Notes under the pieces: model-generated
The model's input: only the letters and a program-made list of their open reading frames with translations
Databases searched by the model: none
Told to the model about the DNA's origin: nothing
Assembly: GCA_041648175.1 (NCBI GenBank)
Contig: JBAZPO010000024.1
Location: 1-43,055 of the forward strand
DNA length: 43,055 nt
DNA from: Desulfobaccales bacterium
Lineage (GTDB): Bacteria > Desulfobacterota > Desulfobaccia > Desulfobaccales > 0-14-0-80-60-11
Direction: 5' to 3'
In this document: positions 8,448 to 15,922 of the stretch, one piece after another
Layout: every line of letters starts with the position of its first letter
How positions within the stretch are numbered: the first letter of the stretch is position 1
Program-made: the position numbers and the translations under genes

Positions 8448-8493
8448 ATGTGCAAAGGCATTCTGAGCGCGGCGATAGCCCCTTACTCCTCTG

Positions 8494-8531
8494 GCTGTGC
8501 CGCCTCCCAGGGGGGGTAGGAGGCAGACAGC
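8494..8531. terminator. Possible hairpin between convergent genes
   Basis: The arms GCTGT and GCCTCC pair with GGAGGC and ACAGC (8519-8531), giving an interrupted stem between the convergent channel and receiver-like genes. There is no U-tract, so termination is only possible. Confidence 0.3.
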
Positions 8532-8545
8532 ACCAAAGCGCACCC

Positions 8546-8932
8546 TTAATGGCAAGCTTGTCTCCGACTTCTTAAAGAACCGCTCCGCAACTCCACCCGC
8601 CTTAAGGCATCCTGAAAATCCTCCGATGGGATGGCGCAGCTAAAGAACTCCCGGGCTCCCAACTTAAGCGCCTTCCAAATGAATTGGGGGGGTGCCTCTT
8701 GCACAAAGAGGAAAATTTCCGGACAATCCGACTTGCCGGTGGTCTGGGCAATCCACCTGTCCAGTTGCGGATCGTTATCCTGGTATTCCAGGAGCACCAC
8801 GTCGATCCCTTTTTCCCCATTCAGACCGGCAAGTTCTTGGAAATGCTCCACCTGCCCGATCCCTGATGCATCCACGACTCGCCGTAGATATTCACCTTTT
8901 TCCCGGGAAGAGTAATAGACGCTGAATAGCAT
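8546..8932 (-). CDS. Degenerate receiver-like protein
   Basis: A 128-aa protein resembling a CheY-like receiver or the N-terminal receiver-like domain of CpaE/TadZ proteins. The segment IDVVLLEYQDND corresponds to the phosphorylation strand, but the phospho-acceptor Asp is Glu. LKLGAREFFSCAIPSEDFQDALRRV matches the end of a receiver fold, where the conserved Lys (usually KP) is missing. It would thus be a pseudo-receiver acting by protein contact rather than phosphorylation. A good ribosome-binding site (AAAGGAG) precedes ATG 8932. No kinase or output domain is adjacent. Fold assignment is by pattern only. Confidence 0.65.
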   Translation of the reverse strand: MLFSVYYSSREKGEYLRRVVDASGIGQVEHFQELAGLNGEKGIDVVLLEYQDNDPQLDRWIAQTTGKSDCPEIFLFVQEAPPQFIWKALKLGAREFFSCAIPSEDFQDALRRVELRSGSLRSRRQACH

Positions 8933-9268
8933 GGCTTAATCTCCTTTCTTGCCGAGGGTCTTGAAAGACTTTGCCAGATTGTCCCCGGGTTGGCTTAAGT
9001 ATGGGGTCTTAAGGATTCCTTGACAATCGGGGCGAGGGCGGATTTTGCTGTGGGATTGAACTGAATTGGGGGTAAGGGAATCACTGAGATGAGGTGCGCT
9101 CTTCTTGGCGTCAAGCGCTCGGCTGCAATGGTATTTATTCGAAAAAAAATATTCCCCCTTCCTTGCCAGCCATGGTATTTTTTTCAGAATAAACTCCGAT
9201 CTCTTAATTAATTACTCAACGCGGTCGATAAGTTTCTTGAGGTAACACCTTAAAGGATTGAGGTGATC
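8933..9268. other. Divergent regulatory region upstream of the Kef-type gene
   Basis: Spacer between the receiver-like gene and the antiporter gene. It holds a long imperfect hairpin (9135-9192, listed separately) and GAGGTGATC directly before the antiporter start at 9269. I assigned no promoter. Confidence 0.55.
9135..9192. repeat. Long imperfect hairpin upstream of the antiporter gene
   Basis: The arms at 9135-9151 and 9176-9192 pair at 15 of 17 positions around a 24-nt loop. One arm has eight consecutive A residues and the other seven T. It ends 76 nt before the antiporter start, so it could shape its mRNA leader or act as an operator. Confidence 0.55.
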
Positions 9269-11173
9269 ATGAGGTTCTCCCCACCGGGCCTGAAATTTGC
9301 CATCCAGCCGCCAGCCCTTTGGGTCAGGCTCAGACACCGGTTAGCCCCTCTTGTGCTGCTCACCGGGGCCCTGCTGGTGTTGCCTGAATTTGCCTGGGCC
9401 AGCAGCGATGGTGGCGGCCACGGCCTGTTAGGCGCCATCGGCATTTCCATCATCGCCGCAACCGTGCTGGGCTACCTGGCCTACCTGCTGAAACAGCCGC
9501 TCCTCCTGGCCTATATTGCGGCGGGCGCAGCCATCGGCCCTGCATTCGGCTTCGGCTGGGTCCAGAGCAAAGAAGACATTCGAATCATCGCCGAGATCGG
9601 TCTGATTCTCCTCTTATTCATGATCGGGCTGGAGCTGGATCTCAAAAAGCTGAAAGAGTCGGGTAAGTCCCTTATCACTACGGGCATTTCCCAGTTCATT
9701 CTCTGCGCCGCCATGGGCCTGGGCTTTTTCATGTTGCTGGGCTTCACCATCGGCGAGCCCTATGAATATAGAATCTTCGGCGTCAAGGTTCTGGGCGGAG
9801 AATATGACCTGCTCTATCTGGCCGTCTGCATGGCTTTGAGCAGCACCACTATTGTGGTGAAGTTGCTCTACGAAAAATTTGAACTGGATACTCTGGCCGG
9901 GCGGCTTACCCTGGGGGTCTTAGTCTTTCAAGATATCTGGGCCATTGTGGTGTTGAGCATCCAGTCTTCCCTGGCCAACCCCCAGGCCCTGGAAATCCTG
10001 CTGAACTTCGGCGAGGCCGGGCTGGTCATCTTGATCAGCATGGTTTTGAGCAAATATGGGCTGAGGTATATATTCCAGAAAATCGCCAAACTGCCGGAAC
10101 TCGTGCTGGTGGCCTCCCTGGGTTGGTGTTTCCTCATTGCCGGCCTGGCCAGTTCTTTCGGCCTATCCATGGAAATGGGCGCTTTAATCGCCGGGGTGGC
10201 CATCTCGACTTTTCCTTACAACGTGGACATCATTGCCAAGATCATCAACATCCGGGATTTTTTCATCACCTTGTTTTTCGTGGCCTTGGGGATGATAATT
10301 CCCAACCCTTTGCTTAATCTGGGCATGTTAAAGGTAGCGGGCGCAGCAGCCCTCTTCCTGATCGCCTCCCGGTTCCTGTCGGTCTATCCGGTTCTTTATT
10401 TCCTGAAAAACGGCAATCGGGTGAGTCTCTTGACTTCCATCAACCTGGCCCAGCTCAGCGAGTTCGCCCTGGTGATTGGCGTCATCGGGCTGAAGGAGCA
10501 ACACATAGTCCGGGACATCCAGACCATCATCGTCTTTGTGTTTGTCATGACCTCCATCGCCTCTACCTATATGATCAAATATAACCAGAACATCCAGGGC
10601 TTCCTGAGCACGGCCCTGGGATATATCGGCTTCCGGGACCTGCGGAGCGAGGAGACGGGACCGGAGGCGGCCCACAAAGACATCGCCATCCTGGGCTTTT
10701 TCCGGGTCGCCAGCGCCTTGATCCAGGAGATCGAGGACACGGGAGCCGAAATTAGGGATCGGATAGTAGTAGTGGATTTCAATCCAAGAGTACTCTCTCG
10801 ATTACCGCTCCACGGCGTCAAAGTCTACTACGGCGATATCAGTAACCCGGAGACCCTCCATCATGCCAACATTGAAGAGGCCAAGATCGTCATCTCCACC
10901 ATTTCCGATGAGATCCTGGTGGGCACAAGTAACCTCAGGTTGATCGACCAAATCAAGAAGATTGCTCCCCAGGCCAAGATTATCGTCACCGCCGAAAGTT
11001 CAGCCCGGGCCGTAGTGCTCTATCATGCCGGAGCTGACTATGTTTTCCTGCCCAACCAGTTGGCCGCCCAACATCTACTGCCCGTGGTTCAGCGTCTACT
11101 GCTGGGAGAAGATATCGTCCTCAAGGATAAAGAAGTGGAACGTCTCAGCCAGCGCGATGAAGTGATCCGCTAA
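9269..11173 (+). CDS. Kef-type (CPA2) cation/proton antiporter
   Basis: Inner-membrane monovalent cation:proton antiporter of the CPA2 family (634 aa), probably potassium efflux or pH homeostasis. After a cleavable-looking N-terminal segment ending PEFAWASS there are about 12 hydrophobic spans, including the family segments GLILLLFMIGLELDLKKL, ALSSTTIVVKLL and VFQDIWAIVVL. A TrkA-N/RCK-like domain begins near residue 470. Its nucleotide-binding glycine motif is poor (ILGFFRVASA where GxGxxG is expected), so NAD(H) control may be lost. Start ATG 9269 has GAGG 5 nt upstream inside GAGGTGATC, matching the 16S rRNA tail; GTG 9263 is the alternative. Confidence 0.88.
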   Translation: MRFSPPGLKFAIQPPALWVRLRHRLAPLVLLTGALLVLPEFAWASSDGGGHGLLGAIGISIIAATVLGYLAYLLKQPLLLAYIAAGAAIGPAFGFGWVQSKEDIRIIAEIGLILLLFMIGLELDLKKLKESGKSLITTGISQFILCAAMGLGFFMLLGFTIGEPYEYRIFGVKVLGGEYDLLYLAVCMALSSTTIVVKLLYEKFELDTLAGRLTLGVLVFQDIWAIVVLSIQSSLANPQALEILLNFGEAGLVILISMVLSKYGLRYIFQKIAKLPELVLVASLGWCFLIAGLASSFGLSMEMGALIAGVAISTFPYNVDIIAKIINIRDFFITLFFVALGMIIPNPLLNLGMLKVAGAAALFLIASRFLSVYPVLYFLKNGNRVSLLTSINLAQLSEFALVIGVIGLKEQHIVRDIQTIIVFVFVMTSIASTYMIKYNQNIQGFLSTALGYIGFRDLRSEETGPEAAHKDIAILGFFRVASALIQEIEDTGAEIRDRIVVVDFNPRVLSRLPLHGVKVYYGDISNPETLHHANIEEAKIVISTISDEILVGTSNLRLIDQIKKIAPQAKIIVTAESSARAVVLYHAGADYVFLPNQLAAQHLLPVVQRLLLGEDIVLKDKEVERLSQRDEVIR

Positions 11174-11274
11174 AGTCTGGGTAGCCCGGTTGGCCTCTCG
11201 TGGGCTTGCCGGGAACGGGAAATCCAGTACAATAAAGCTCATACCCCAATAGCGGTACAAAGAGGTTACCCGGC

Positions 11275-11829
11275 ATGGGAGAGAAGCCCGAGAAAACCTT
11301 AAGTCGGCTGGAGCTGGCGGATTATCTGGAAAACCTCAGTGAACAACTGCGCCGGGGCTCTTTAGAGACCCATGGCCGCCACTGGACGGTGCCGGACGAC
11401 TTGGACGTGCGGATGGAGTTCAAGGAAAAGAAGGGTTACCTGGTGGCCAAGCTGAGCTGGTCCTGGTCCACATTGGGGGACTATGACCAATCTTCACGGG
11501 AGGAAGTCAGCCGCTACCAGGAATCCATGAAGACCGTGAAGAAGCGGATGGGCGCCAGCTTTAAAGCGCTCCAGCAGGCGGTGGGTCAGGGTGCTTTTCC
11601 CGATGACCGCACCTTAGAAGATTTCATAGCAGTCTCCCAGGCCTTCGCGGCCATGGTTGAGCCGGACTGGCAGGGGGCCATGCAGGAATATATGGACCAC
11701 CTAGCCAATTTGCAGCACGCGGTGGGGAACCGTCAGCAGGAAGTCATGCTCCATGAACTCCGGGACCTGCAAACCTGCATGAGTTCCTGCCACCGTGAAT
11801 TCAAGTCCCGGGGCGGCAGGGCAACCTGA
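11275..11829 (+). CDS. amphi-Trp domain protein with C-terminal XXXCH-like domain
   Basis: A 184-aa soluble protein. The N-terminal ~70 residues (LSRLELADYLENLSEQLR, then VPDDLDVRMEFKEK and WSW) match the pattern of the amphi-Trp domain. The C-terminal helical part ends CMSSCHREFK, recalling the XXXCH domain of the GAK system. The cysteines are C-x3-C-H, not the heme-binding CxxCH, and there is no signal peptide, so covalent heme is unlikely. Function is unknown. A ribosome-binding site AGAGG precedes ATG 11275. It follows the antiporter by about 100 nt and converges on yceI. Other GAK genes are not in the window. Confidence 0.7.
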   Translation: MGEKPEKTLSRLELADYLENLSEQLRRGSLETHGRHWTVPDDLDVRMEFKEKKGYLVAKLSWSWSTLGDYDQSSREEVSRYQESMKTVKKRMGASFKALQQAVGQGAFPDDRTLEDFIAVSQAFAAMVEPDWQGAMQEYMDHLANLQHAVGNRQQEVMLHELRDLQTCMSSCHREFKSRGGRAT

Positions 11830-11859
11830 CCGGTTTTCTCAAGAGAACAGTCCGGAATC

Positions 11860-12399
11860 CTACTCCTCCACCAGATCAACTTCCGCATTGAGGGTAAGAT
11901 AGGCATGCTTGCCTACCATAAACCCCCCATGTTCCATTTCGGTATTAAACCTCATGCCGAAATCCTCCCGATTGATCTTGGTCTTGCCCCGGAACCCAAA
12001 ACTGATGTAGATTCTGCCCTCATCGTTGAAGCGCGCCGGTCCGGCCCAATGGACATCCAGCAACACCGGAAGCGTTATACCGCGTATGGTCAGGTTTCCG
12101 TGGACCCAGGCGTGATCCAGACCGGCCGGCTCAACCCTTTCGCTTTTAAAGATGATCGTCGGGTAATTCTCCACGTCGAGGAAATCTGGACTTTTCAGGT
12201 GTTCATCCCGCTGTTCCAAGCCGGTGTAGATAACCGATGCGTCTATTTCCACCTCAACGGACGAGGCTGCGACATTGAGCGGGTCAAAGGAGAGCGTCCC
12301 AGAAACTTTGTTGAACAGTCCCACCACCCAACTCACCATCATATGACGTACGGCAAATTCTGCGACGCTATGGTTGGCATTGAGTTTCCATTTCGACAT
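11860..12399 (-). CDS. YceI family protein
   Basis: A 179-aa protein of the YceI-like lipocalin-fold family, which binds isoprenoid-type lipids in characterised members. Family features are the start WKLNANHSVAEFAVRHMMVSWVVG, SFDPLNVAASSVEVEIDASV, DEHLKSPDFLDVENYP and VHGNLTIRGITLPVLLDV. It lacks the usual signal peptide, so it is probably cytoplasmic, unlike E. coli YceI. GGAGAAAGAAT precedes the ATG. It lies behind the hydrogenase terminator and is probably transcribed separately. Confidence 0.9.
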   Translation of the reverse strand: MSKWKLNANHSVAEFAVRHMMVSWVVGLFNKVSGTLSFDPLNVAASSVEVEIDASVIYTGLEQRDEHLKSPDFLDVENYPTIIFKSERVEPAGLDHAWVHGNLTIRGITLPVLLDVHWAGPARFNDEGRIYISFGFRGKTKINREDFGMRFNTEMEHGGFMVGKHAYLTLNAEVDLVEE

Positions 12400-12627
12400 A
12401 TTCTTTCTCCGGTCTGGCGTTGTCCTGGCCGCGCTGTACGATCATTTTCGATTTCTGTAAAGATAAGGATGCTTCTCTTTTTGTAAAGGCGCCGAGGGGG
12501 GCTCCCCTGCCCAGAAAACCAGGCTTTATGATTGACGAAAAAAAGCAGGGCCACAAAGATTGTTTAGTTCCCTTGTGACCCTGCTTTTCTTTGGCTGACA
12601 GCTGACTGCTGACAGCTAACTGCTTTC
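12400..12627. other. Spacer between mvhA and yceI
   Basis: Holds the mvh operon terminator (12538-12588) and, at 12590-12625, a copy of the spacer repeat with the core CAGCTGACTGCTGACAGC. The remainder (12400-12530) should hold the yceI promoter, which I did not resolve. Confidence 0.6.
12538..12588 (-). terminator. Intrinsic terminator of the hydrogenase operon
   Basis: On the minus strand a 16-bp stem (AAAAGCAGGGTCACAA with its near-perfect complement, one G-U pair) is followed by a run of seven T. It lies 40 nt after the mvhA stop reached by reading through the TGA. Confidence 0.85.
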
Positions 12628-14070
12628 TTAATTTCTGAGCTGGTCGATCACCTCGTTCTTCTGGTCCAGGATGGTGACCTCGACAGCAACACCGCCATCC
12701 AGGCGGTGAGTAGCGCAGCTCAGTCACGGGTCGTAGGCGCGTATGGCCATTTCCACCTTGTTCAGGATTCCCTGGTCATAATGGCCGGCCTTGATAAACT
12801 CCTTAGCGGCCTGGTCCACCGAGAGGTTGATCGCGGCGTTATTGTGGGTGGTGCCGACGATGAGATTGACGTTGGTGATCAGCCCCTGGTCGTCGCAGGT
12901 GTAATCGTGGATCAAAGTTCCCCGGGGGGCTTCGACGCAGCCGATGCCCCGGCCGGCCTTGGGCGTAATGGGAACCCGGATGTCGGTACTGGTGATCTCC
13001 GGGTCCTCTAAGAGCATTACTGAGGTTTCCGCCGCCTGCACCATTTCGATGAGGCGGGCGTAGTGGTACAGCAGGGTGTAGTGGGCCGGCCGGCCGAACG
13101 CCGCCCGGAACTCTTCCAGCTCCGCCTGGGCCAAAGGCGTTTCCATCTTGTCGGCCACGTTGATGCGGGCCAGGCAGTTGGTGCGGTAGACGCCCGTGGG
13201 GTTGTCCAGGGACAGGTTGAGTTTGCCCCACTTCTTGGCATAGGGGAACTTCTGGTAGGACCAGGGCTCCACCCATTCCCCGATGTAGTCCACATACTGG
13301 TCGTAGGCGAAATCGTCGTAGGTGCCGTCGGGCCTCATCAGCCGCAGCTTGCCGTCGTAGAAGTCCAGTGCGCCGTCGTCCCTGACCGTGCCCAGATACC
13401 CCACCTCGATGACGCCGATGGATTTGATGGCATCCAGGTATTTGGGGAAGACGTTTTCTTTGGCAAAGTTGATGGAGAATTTAGCGAACTCCAGCAGTTC
13501 TTTGGCTTGGGGCAGCAACTCTTCCCGCTCTTTTTCGGTCATGGGCTTGCTGACCCCGCCAGGAAGCGAGAAGGTGGGATGGATGGCCCGGCCGGCGAAG
13601 TGCTCCAACATCATGGCGCCCTGCTGCCGCATCTTCACTACCTGCTTGGCGATCTCAGGGGCAGCCTGGACGATGCCCACCACGTTGCGCACCGAGTAGT
13701 CCGCGTCGGGACCGATGACGAAGTCCGGCGCCGCCAGGAAGTAAAAGTGGAGAATCTTGTCGCTGACGTAGGCAATGCTCTGCATCAGGCGGCGAAGTTT
13801 CACTGCTGCGGGGGGCGGGGTCACACCGAAGCAGGCGTCAGCCGCCTTGCTGGAGGCCAGGTGATGGGCCCAGGGACAGATCCCGCAGATGTGGCAGACG
13901 ATCCGGGGCATTTCCTCCACCGGGCGGCCTTCGCAGAATTTTTCAAAGCCGCGCAGCGCCTGGACGTGCACCTTGGTTTGACTGACGTTGCCTGCATCGT
14001 CCAGATTGATGACCACCTTGGCGTGGCCTTCGATCCGGGTTACCGGTTGTATATTAATGACTTTTCCCAT
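12628..14070 (-). CDS. mvhA: [NiFeSe] hydrogenase large subunit MvhA with selenocysteine
   Basis: Catalytic subunit of a group 3 F420-non-reducing-type hydrogenase, oxidising or producing H2 at a Ni-Fe site (480 aa with read-through). N-terminal metal ligands lie in CHICGICPWAHH. A TGA at 12724-12726 (residue 449) falls exactly at the first Cys of the C-terminal DPCxxCxxH motif, giving DP-U-LSCATH. The frame continues 31 more codons to TAA at 12628, as expected for the C-terminal peptide normally clipped after the His. A 7-bp hairpin follows the TGA. Stopping at the TGA would remove two nickel ligands. AGGGGATT precedes the ATG; mvhG ends 11 nt upstream. Confidence 0.93.
12690..12708 (-). promoter_or_regulatory. 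Putative bacterial SECIS of mvhA
   Basis: In the mRNA, 15 nt after the UGA, CACCGCC pairs perfectly with GGCGGUG around the loop UGGAU. The distance from UGA to loop is 22 nt, within the known bSECIS range, and G is the second loop base. Confidence 0.75.
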
Positions 14071-14081
14071 ATTTTAATCCC

Positions 14082-15026
14082 CTATCTTGCCGGCCGCGCC
14101 GGGAGCGGCGCCAGGAATCCATGACCACCGATGTAGCGGTTCATGACGGCCCGCCGGTCCAACACGGTTTTGGGATCCAGTCCCACCGAGGTCAGGGCGC
14201 CCATCATATCCACCATGGGCCGAGCCCCTTTCCGGATGGGGCCGAAGCAGCCGCGGCAGGGAGTCCGGGCCTGGATGCACCGGGGCACGCCGGTCTTGCC
14301 GGCGCAACCCGCCAGCGTTACCGGACCCATGCAGAGGAACCCCTGCTCGTTGATGCAGCGCATCTTCTCCAGGCCTTCCTCCGGGTTGAACTCCATGTTT
14401 TGAATCCAGCGTTTGACCGGGCCGCCACCAGATTTCTGTTCCCGAATGACCGGGCAGGTGTCGCAGACGCTCCGCTCCGGCAGAGCCCAGGCGGTCTTGC
14501 CCGCAAGCAACGCGGTGAGGGCGTCGGCGATCCAATCCGGATGGGGCGCACAGCCCGGAATGGAGATATCCACCTTGACCACTTCATCCAAGGCCTTGCA
14601 ACTGGCCAGCCACGTCGGCAGATTGGGATCCTTGGGATCAGCCGCAGGTTCGGTGCTGGCACAATGGCGGAAAACCTTCTCAAAGGTATCTTCGCCCTTC
14701 CACATGTTGGCCTGGGCCGGCACTCCGCCATAACAGGCGCAACTGCCCAGGGAAATGAGGAACTTGACCTTGCTCCGGATTTCTTTTAAAACATGTTCGT
14801 GTTCGGTGTTGCGGACGCCCCCGGAGACGATGCCTACCACCGCCTCGGGGATTTCCATGGTCGTCCCATCCCCCAGCTGCCCAAAAAACTTGTGATCTAC
14901 TAAAGCGGGGATGTGGACGAAATTGAGGTGGGGTAACAAATCCAACAACGCCTCCCCGGTGTTGAGAATAGAGATCTCACAACCGGAACAGGCATTCAAC
15001 CACTCCGAAACTACATTTACCGGCAT
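14082..15026 (-). CDS. mvhG: Hydrogenase small (Fe-S) subunit MvhG
   Basis: Electron-transfer subunit of the hydrogenase (314 aa), expected to carry three iron-sulfur clusters between the Ni-Fe site and MvhD. Proximal cluster motifs are LNACSGCEIS, GSCACYGGVP and PGCAPHPDW. The C-terminal half has many further Cys (CDTCPV, CMGPVTLAGCAG, CIQARTPCRGCFGP) for the medial and distal clusters. There is no twin-arginine signal, so the enzyme is cytoplasmic, as in the Mvh group. AAAGGAGG precedes the ATG. It lies between the 64-residue frame and mvhA in one operon. Confidence 0.94.
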   Translation of the reverse strand: MPVNVVSEWLNACSGCEISILNTGEALLDLLPHLNFVHIPALVDHKFFGQLGDGTTMEIPEAVVGIVSGGVRNTEHEHVLKEIRSKVKFLISLGSCACYGGVPAQANMWKGEDTFEKVFRHCASTEPAADPKDPNLPTWLASCKALDEVVKVDISIPGCAPHPDWIADALTALLAGKTAWALPERSVCDTCPVIREQKSGGGPVKRWIQNMEFNPEEGLEKMRCINEQGFLCMGPVTLAGCAGKTGVPRCIQARTPCRGCFGPIRKGARPMVDMMGALTSVGLDPKTVLDRRAVMNRYIGGHGFLAPLPARPAR

Positions 15027-15106
15027 GGTATACCCTCCTTTGTTAAGTGCTCGACAGTCAGCTTTCGGTCTCGACTAGCTGCCGTCCGCACCCTGGACCT
15101 TCCCGG

Positions 15107-15301
15107 CTAGCATTTCGACGCGGCGTCTGCGACCCTGCGGGAATACACCAGGAATTGTCCCTCCTCGTCAAATTTTTGCACTTCGAATCCGTTTTTGGCG
15201 TAGCCCTCCATAATCTGTTGGGCCTGCTCGTCGCTTTCGTAAACGACGCCGTCCCACAAGAATTTTTTACCGTCGACCTTTCTGGCCAAGGGTACTTCCA
15301 T
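15107..15301 (-). CDS. Small conserved-looking protein in the mvh operon
   Basis: A 64-residue polar protein without recognised domain. It begins MEVPLARKVDGKKFLWDGV and contains ESDEQAQQIMEGYAKNGFE. The predicted shape is short beta-alpha-beta, with one C-terminal Cys. GGAGGAG precedes the ATG, and it is co-directional between mvhD and mvhG, so it is probably translated. It could be an assembly factor or small subunit of the complex; no function can be assigned. Confidence 0.7.
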   Translation of the reverse strand: MEVPLARKVDGKKFLWDGVVYESDEQAQQIMEGYAKNGFEVQKFDEEGQFLVYSRRVADAASKC

Positions 15302-15431
15302 GAGCTTTCTCCTCCATCAAAAAGAAAAGGCCAAGAGGGATAAAGGCGAGTAGGCGAAATGGCCAAGAAAGCCGAAGCCTTCCGGTTACCATCCCCATCC
15401 CCCTTGTTCCCTCTTCGCCTTGGTCTCGTAA
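15302..15431. repeat. Inverted-repeat spacer between mvhD and the 64-residue gene
   Basis: Copies of an AGAGGGATAAAGGCGAGTAG-like motif and its complement (near 15333-15352 and 15409-15420) can fold into a long imperfect hairpin in the transcript. It may be a dispersed repeat or a processing or attenuation site inside the operon. Confidence 0.4.
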
Positions 15432-15851
15432 TCATGCCCTGGTGCTGTATGGGCTGGGGCCCAGGGCCTTTAACTGCTCGGTCATCTCCGTCATAACGTC
15501 GGCGAACTTTTGAGCTTCAGCCGACGCAATCCACTCAAGTCGGAAGCGCTCCGGCTCCAGGCCGAAGTCCTCCAACATTAAGTCAATTCCTTCCGCTCTG
15601 TCCTTGGCTTTTTTATTACCTTCCAGGTAATGACATTCGCCCAGGTGTCACCCACATACCAGGACGCCGTCCGCCCCCTTGGTGAGGGCGTTGATCACCA
15701 GGTTGGGGTGGACCATGCCCGAGCACATCACCCGGATGATGCGGCCATTGGGGGGATACTGGAGCCGGGAAACCCCGGCCAGGTCCGCCCCGGCATAGGA
15801 GCACCAGTTGCAGCAGAAGGCGATAATCAGCGGTTCGTACTGGTCTTCCAT
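15432..15851 (-). CDS. mvhD: MvhD electron-transfer subunit with selenocysteine
   Basis: The [2Fe-2S] subunit that links the MvhAG hydrogenase to HdrA (139 aa with read-through). Family features: IIAFCCNWCSYAGADLAG near the start, IRVMCSGMVHP, then GADGVLVCG followed by an in-frame TGA at 15648-15650 (residue 68) and HLGECHYLEGN. The family normally has Cys in this CGCHxGxCHY motif, so TGA reads as selenocysteine. The frame runs on to TGA 15432 with typical MvhD C-terminal sequence. A SECIS-like hairpin follows. AGAGG precedes the ATG. It lies 72 nt after hdrA, with a CAGCTTTCAGCAGTCAG spacer repeat between. Confidence 0.92.
15615..15631 (-). promoter_or_regulatory. Putative bacterial SECIS of mvhD
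   Basis: Starting 16 nt after the UGA, AUUACC pairs with GGUAAU around the loop UGGAA; the loop lies 22 nt from the UGA. The loop and spacing are nearly those of the mvhA hairpin, although the stems differ. Confidence 0.72.
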
Positions 15852-15922
15852 GAAAAAACCTCTTGGCTGTCAGCGATCAGCTTTCAGCAGTCAGTTTTAT
15901 GGTGCGTGGAACGCACCCTACA

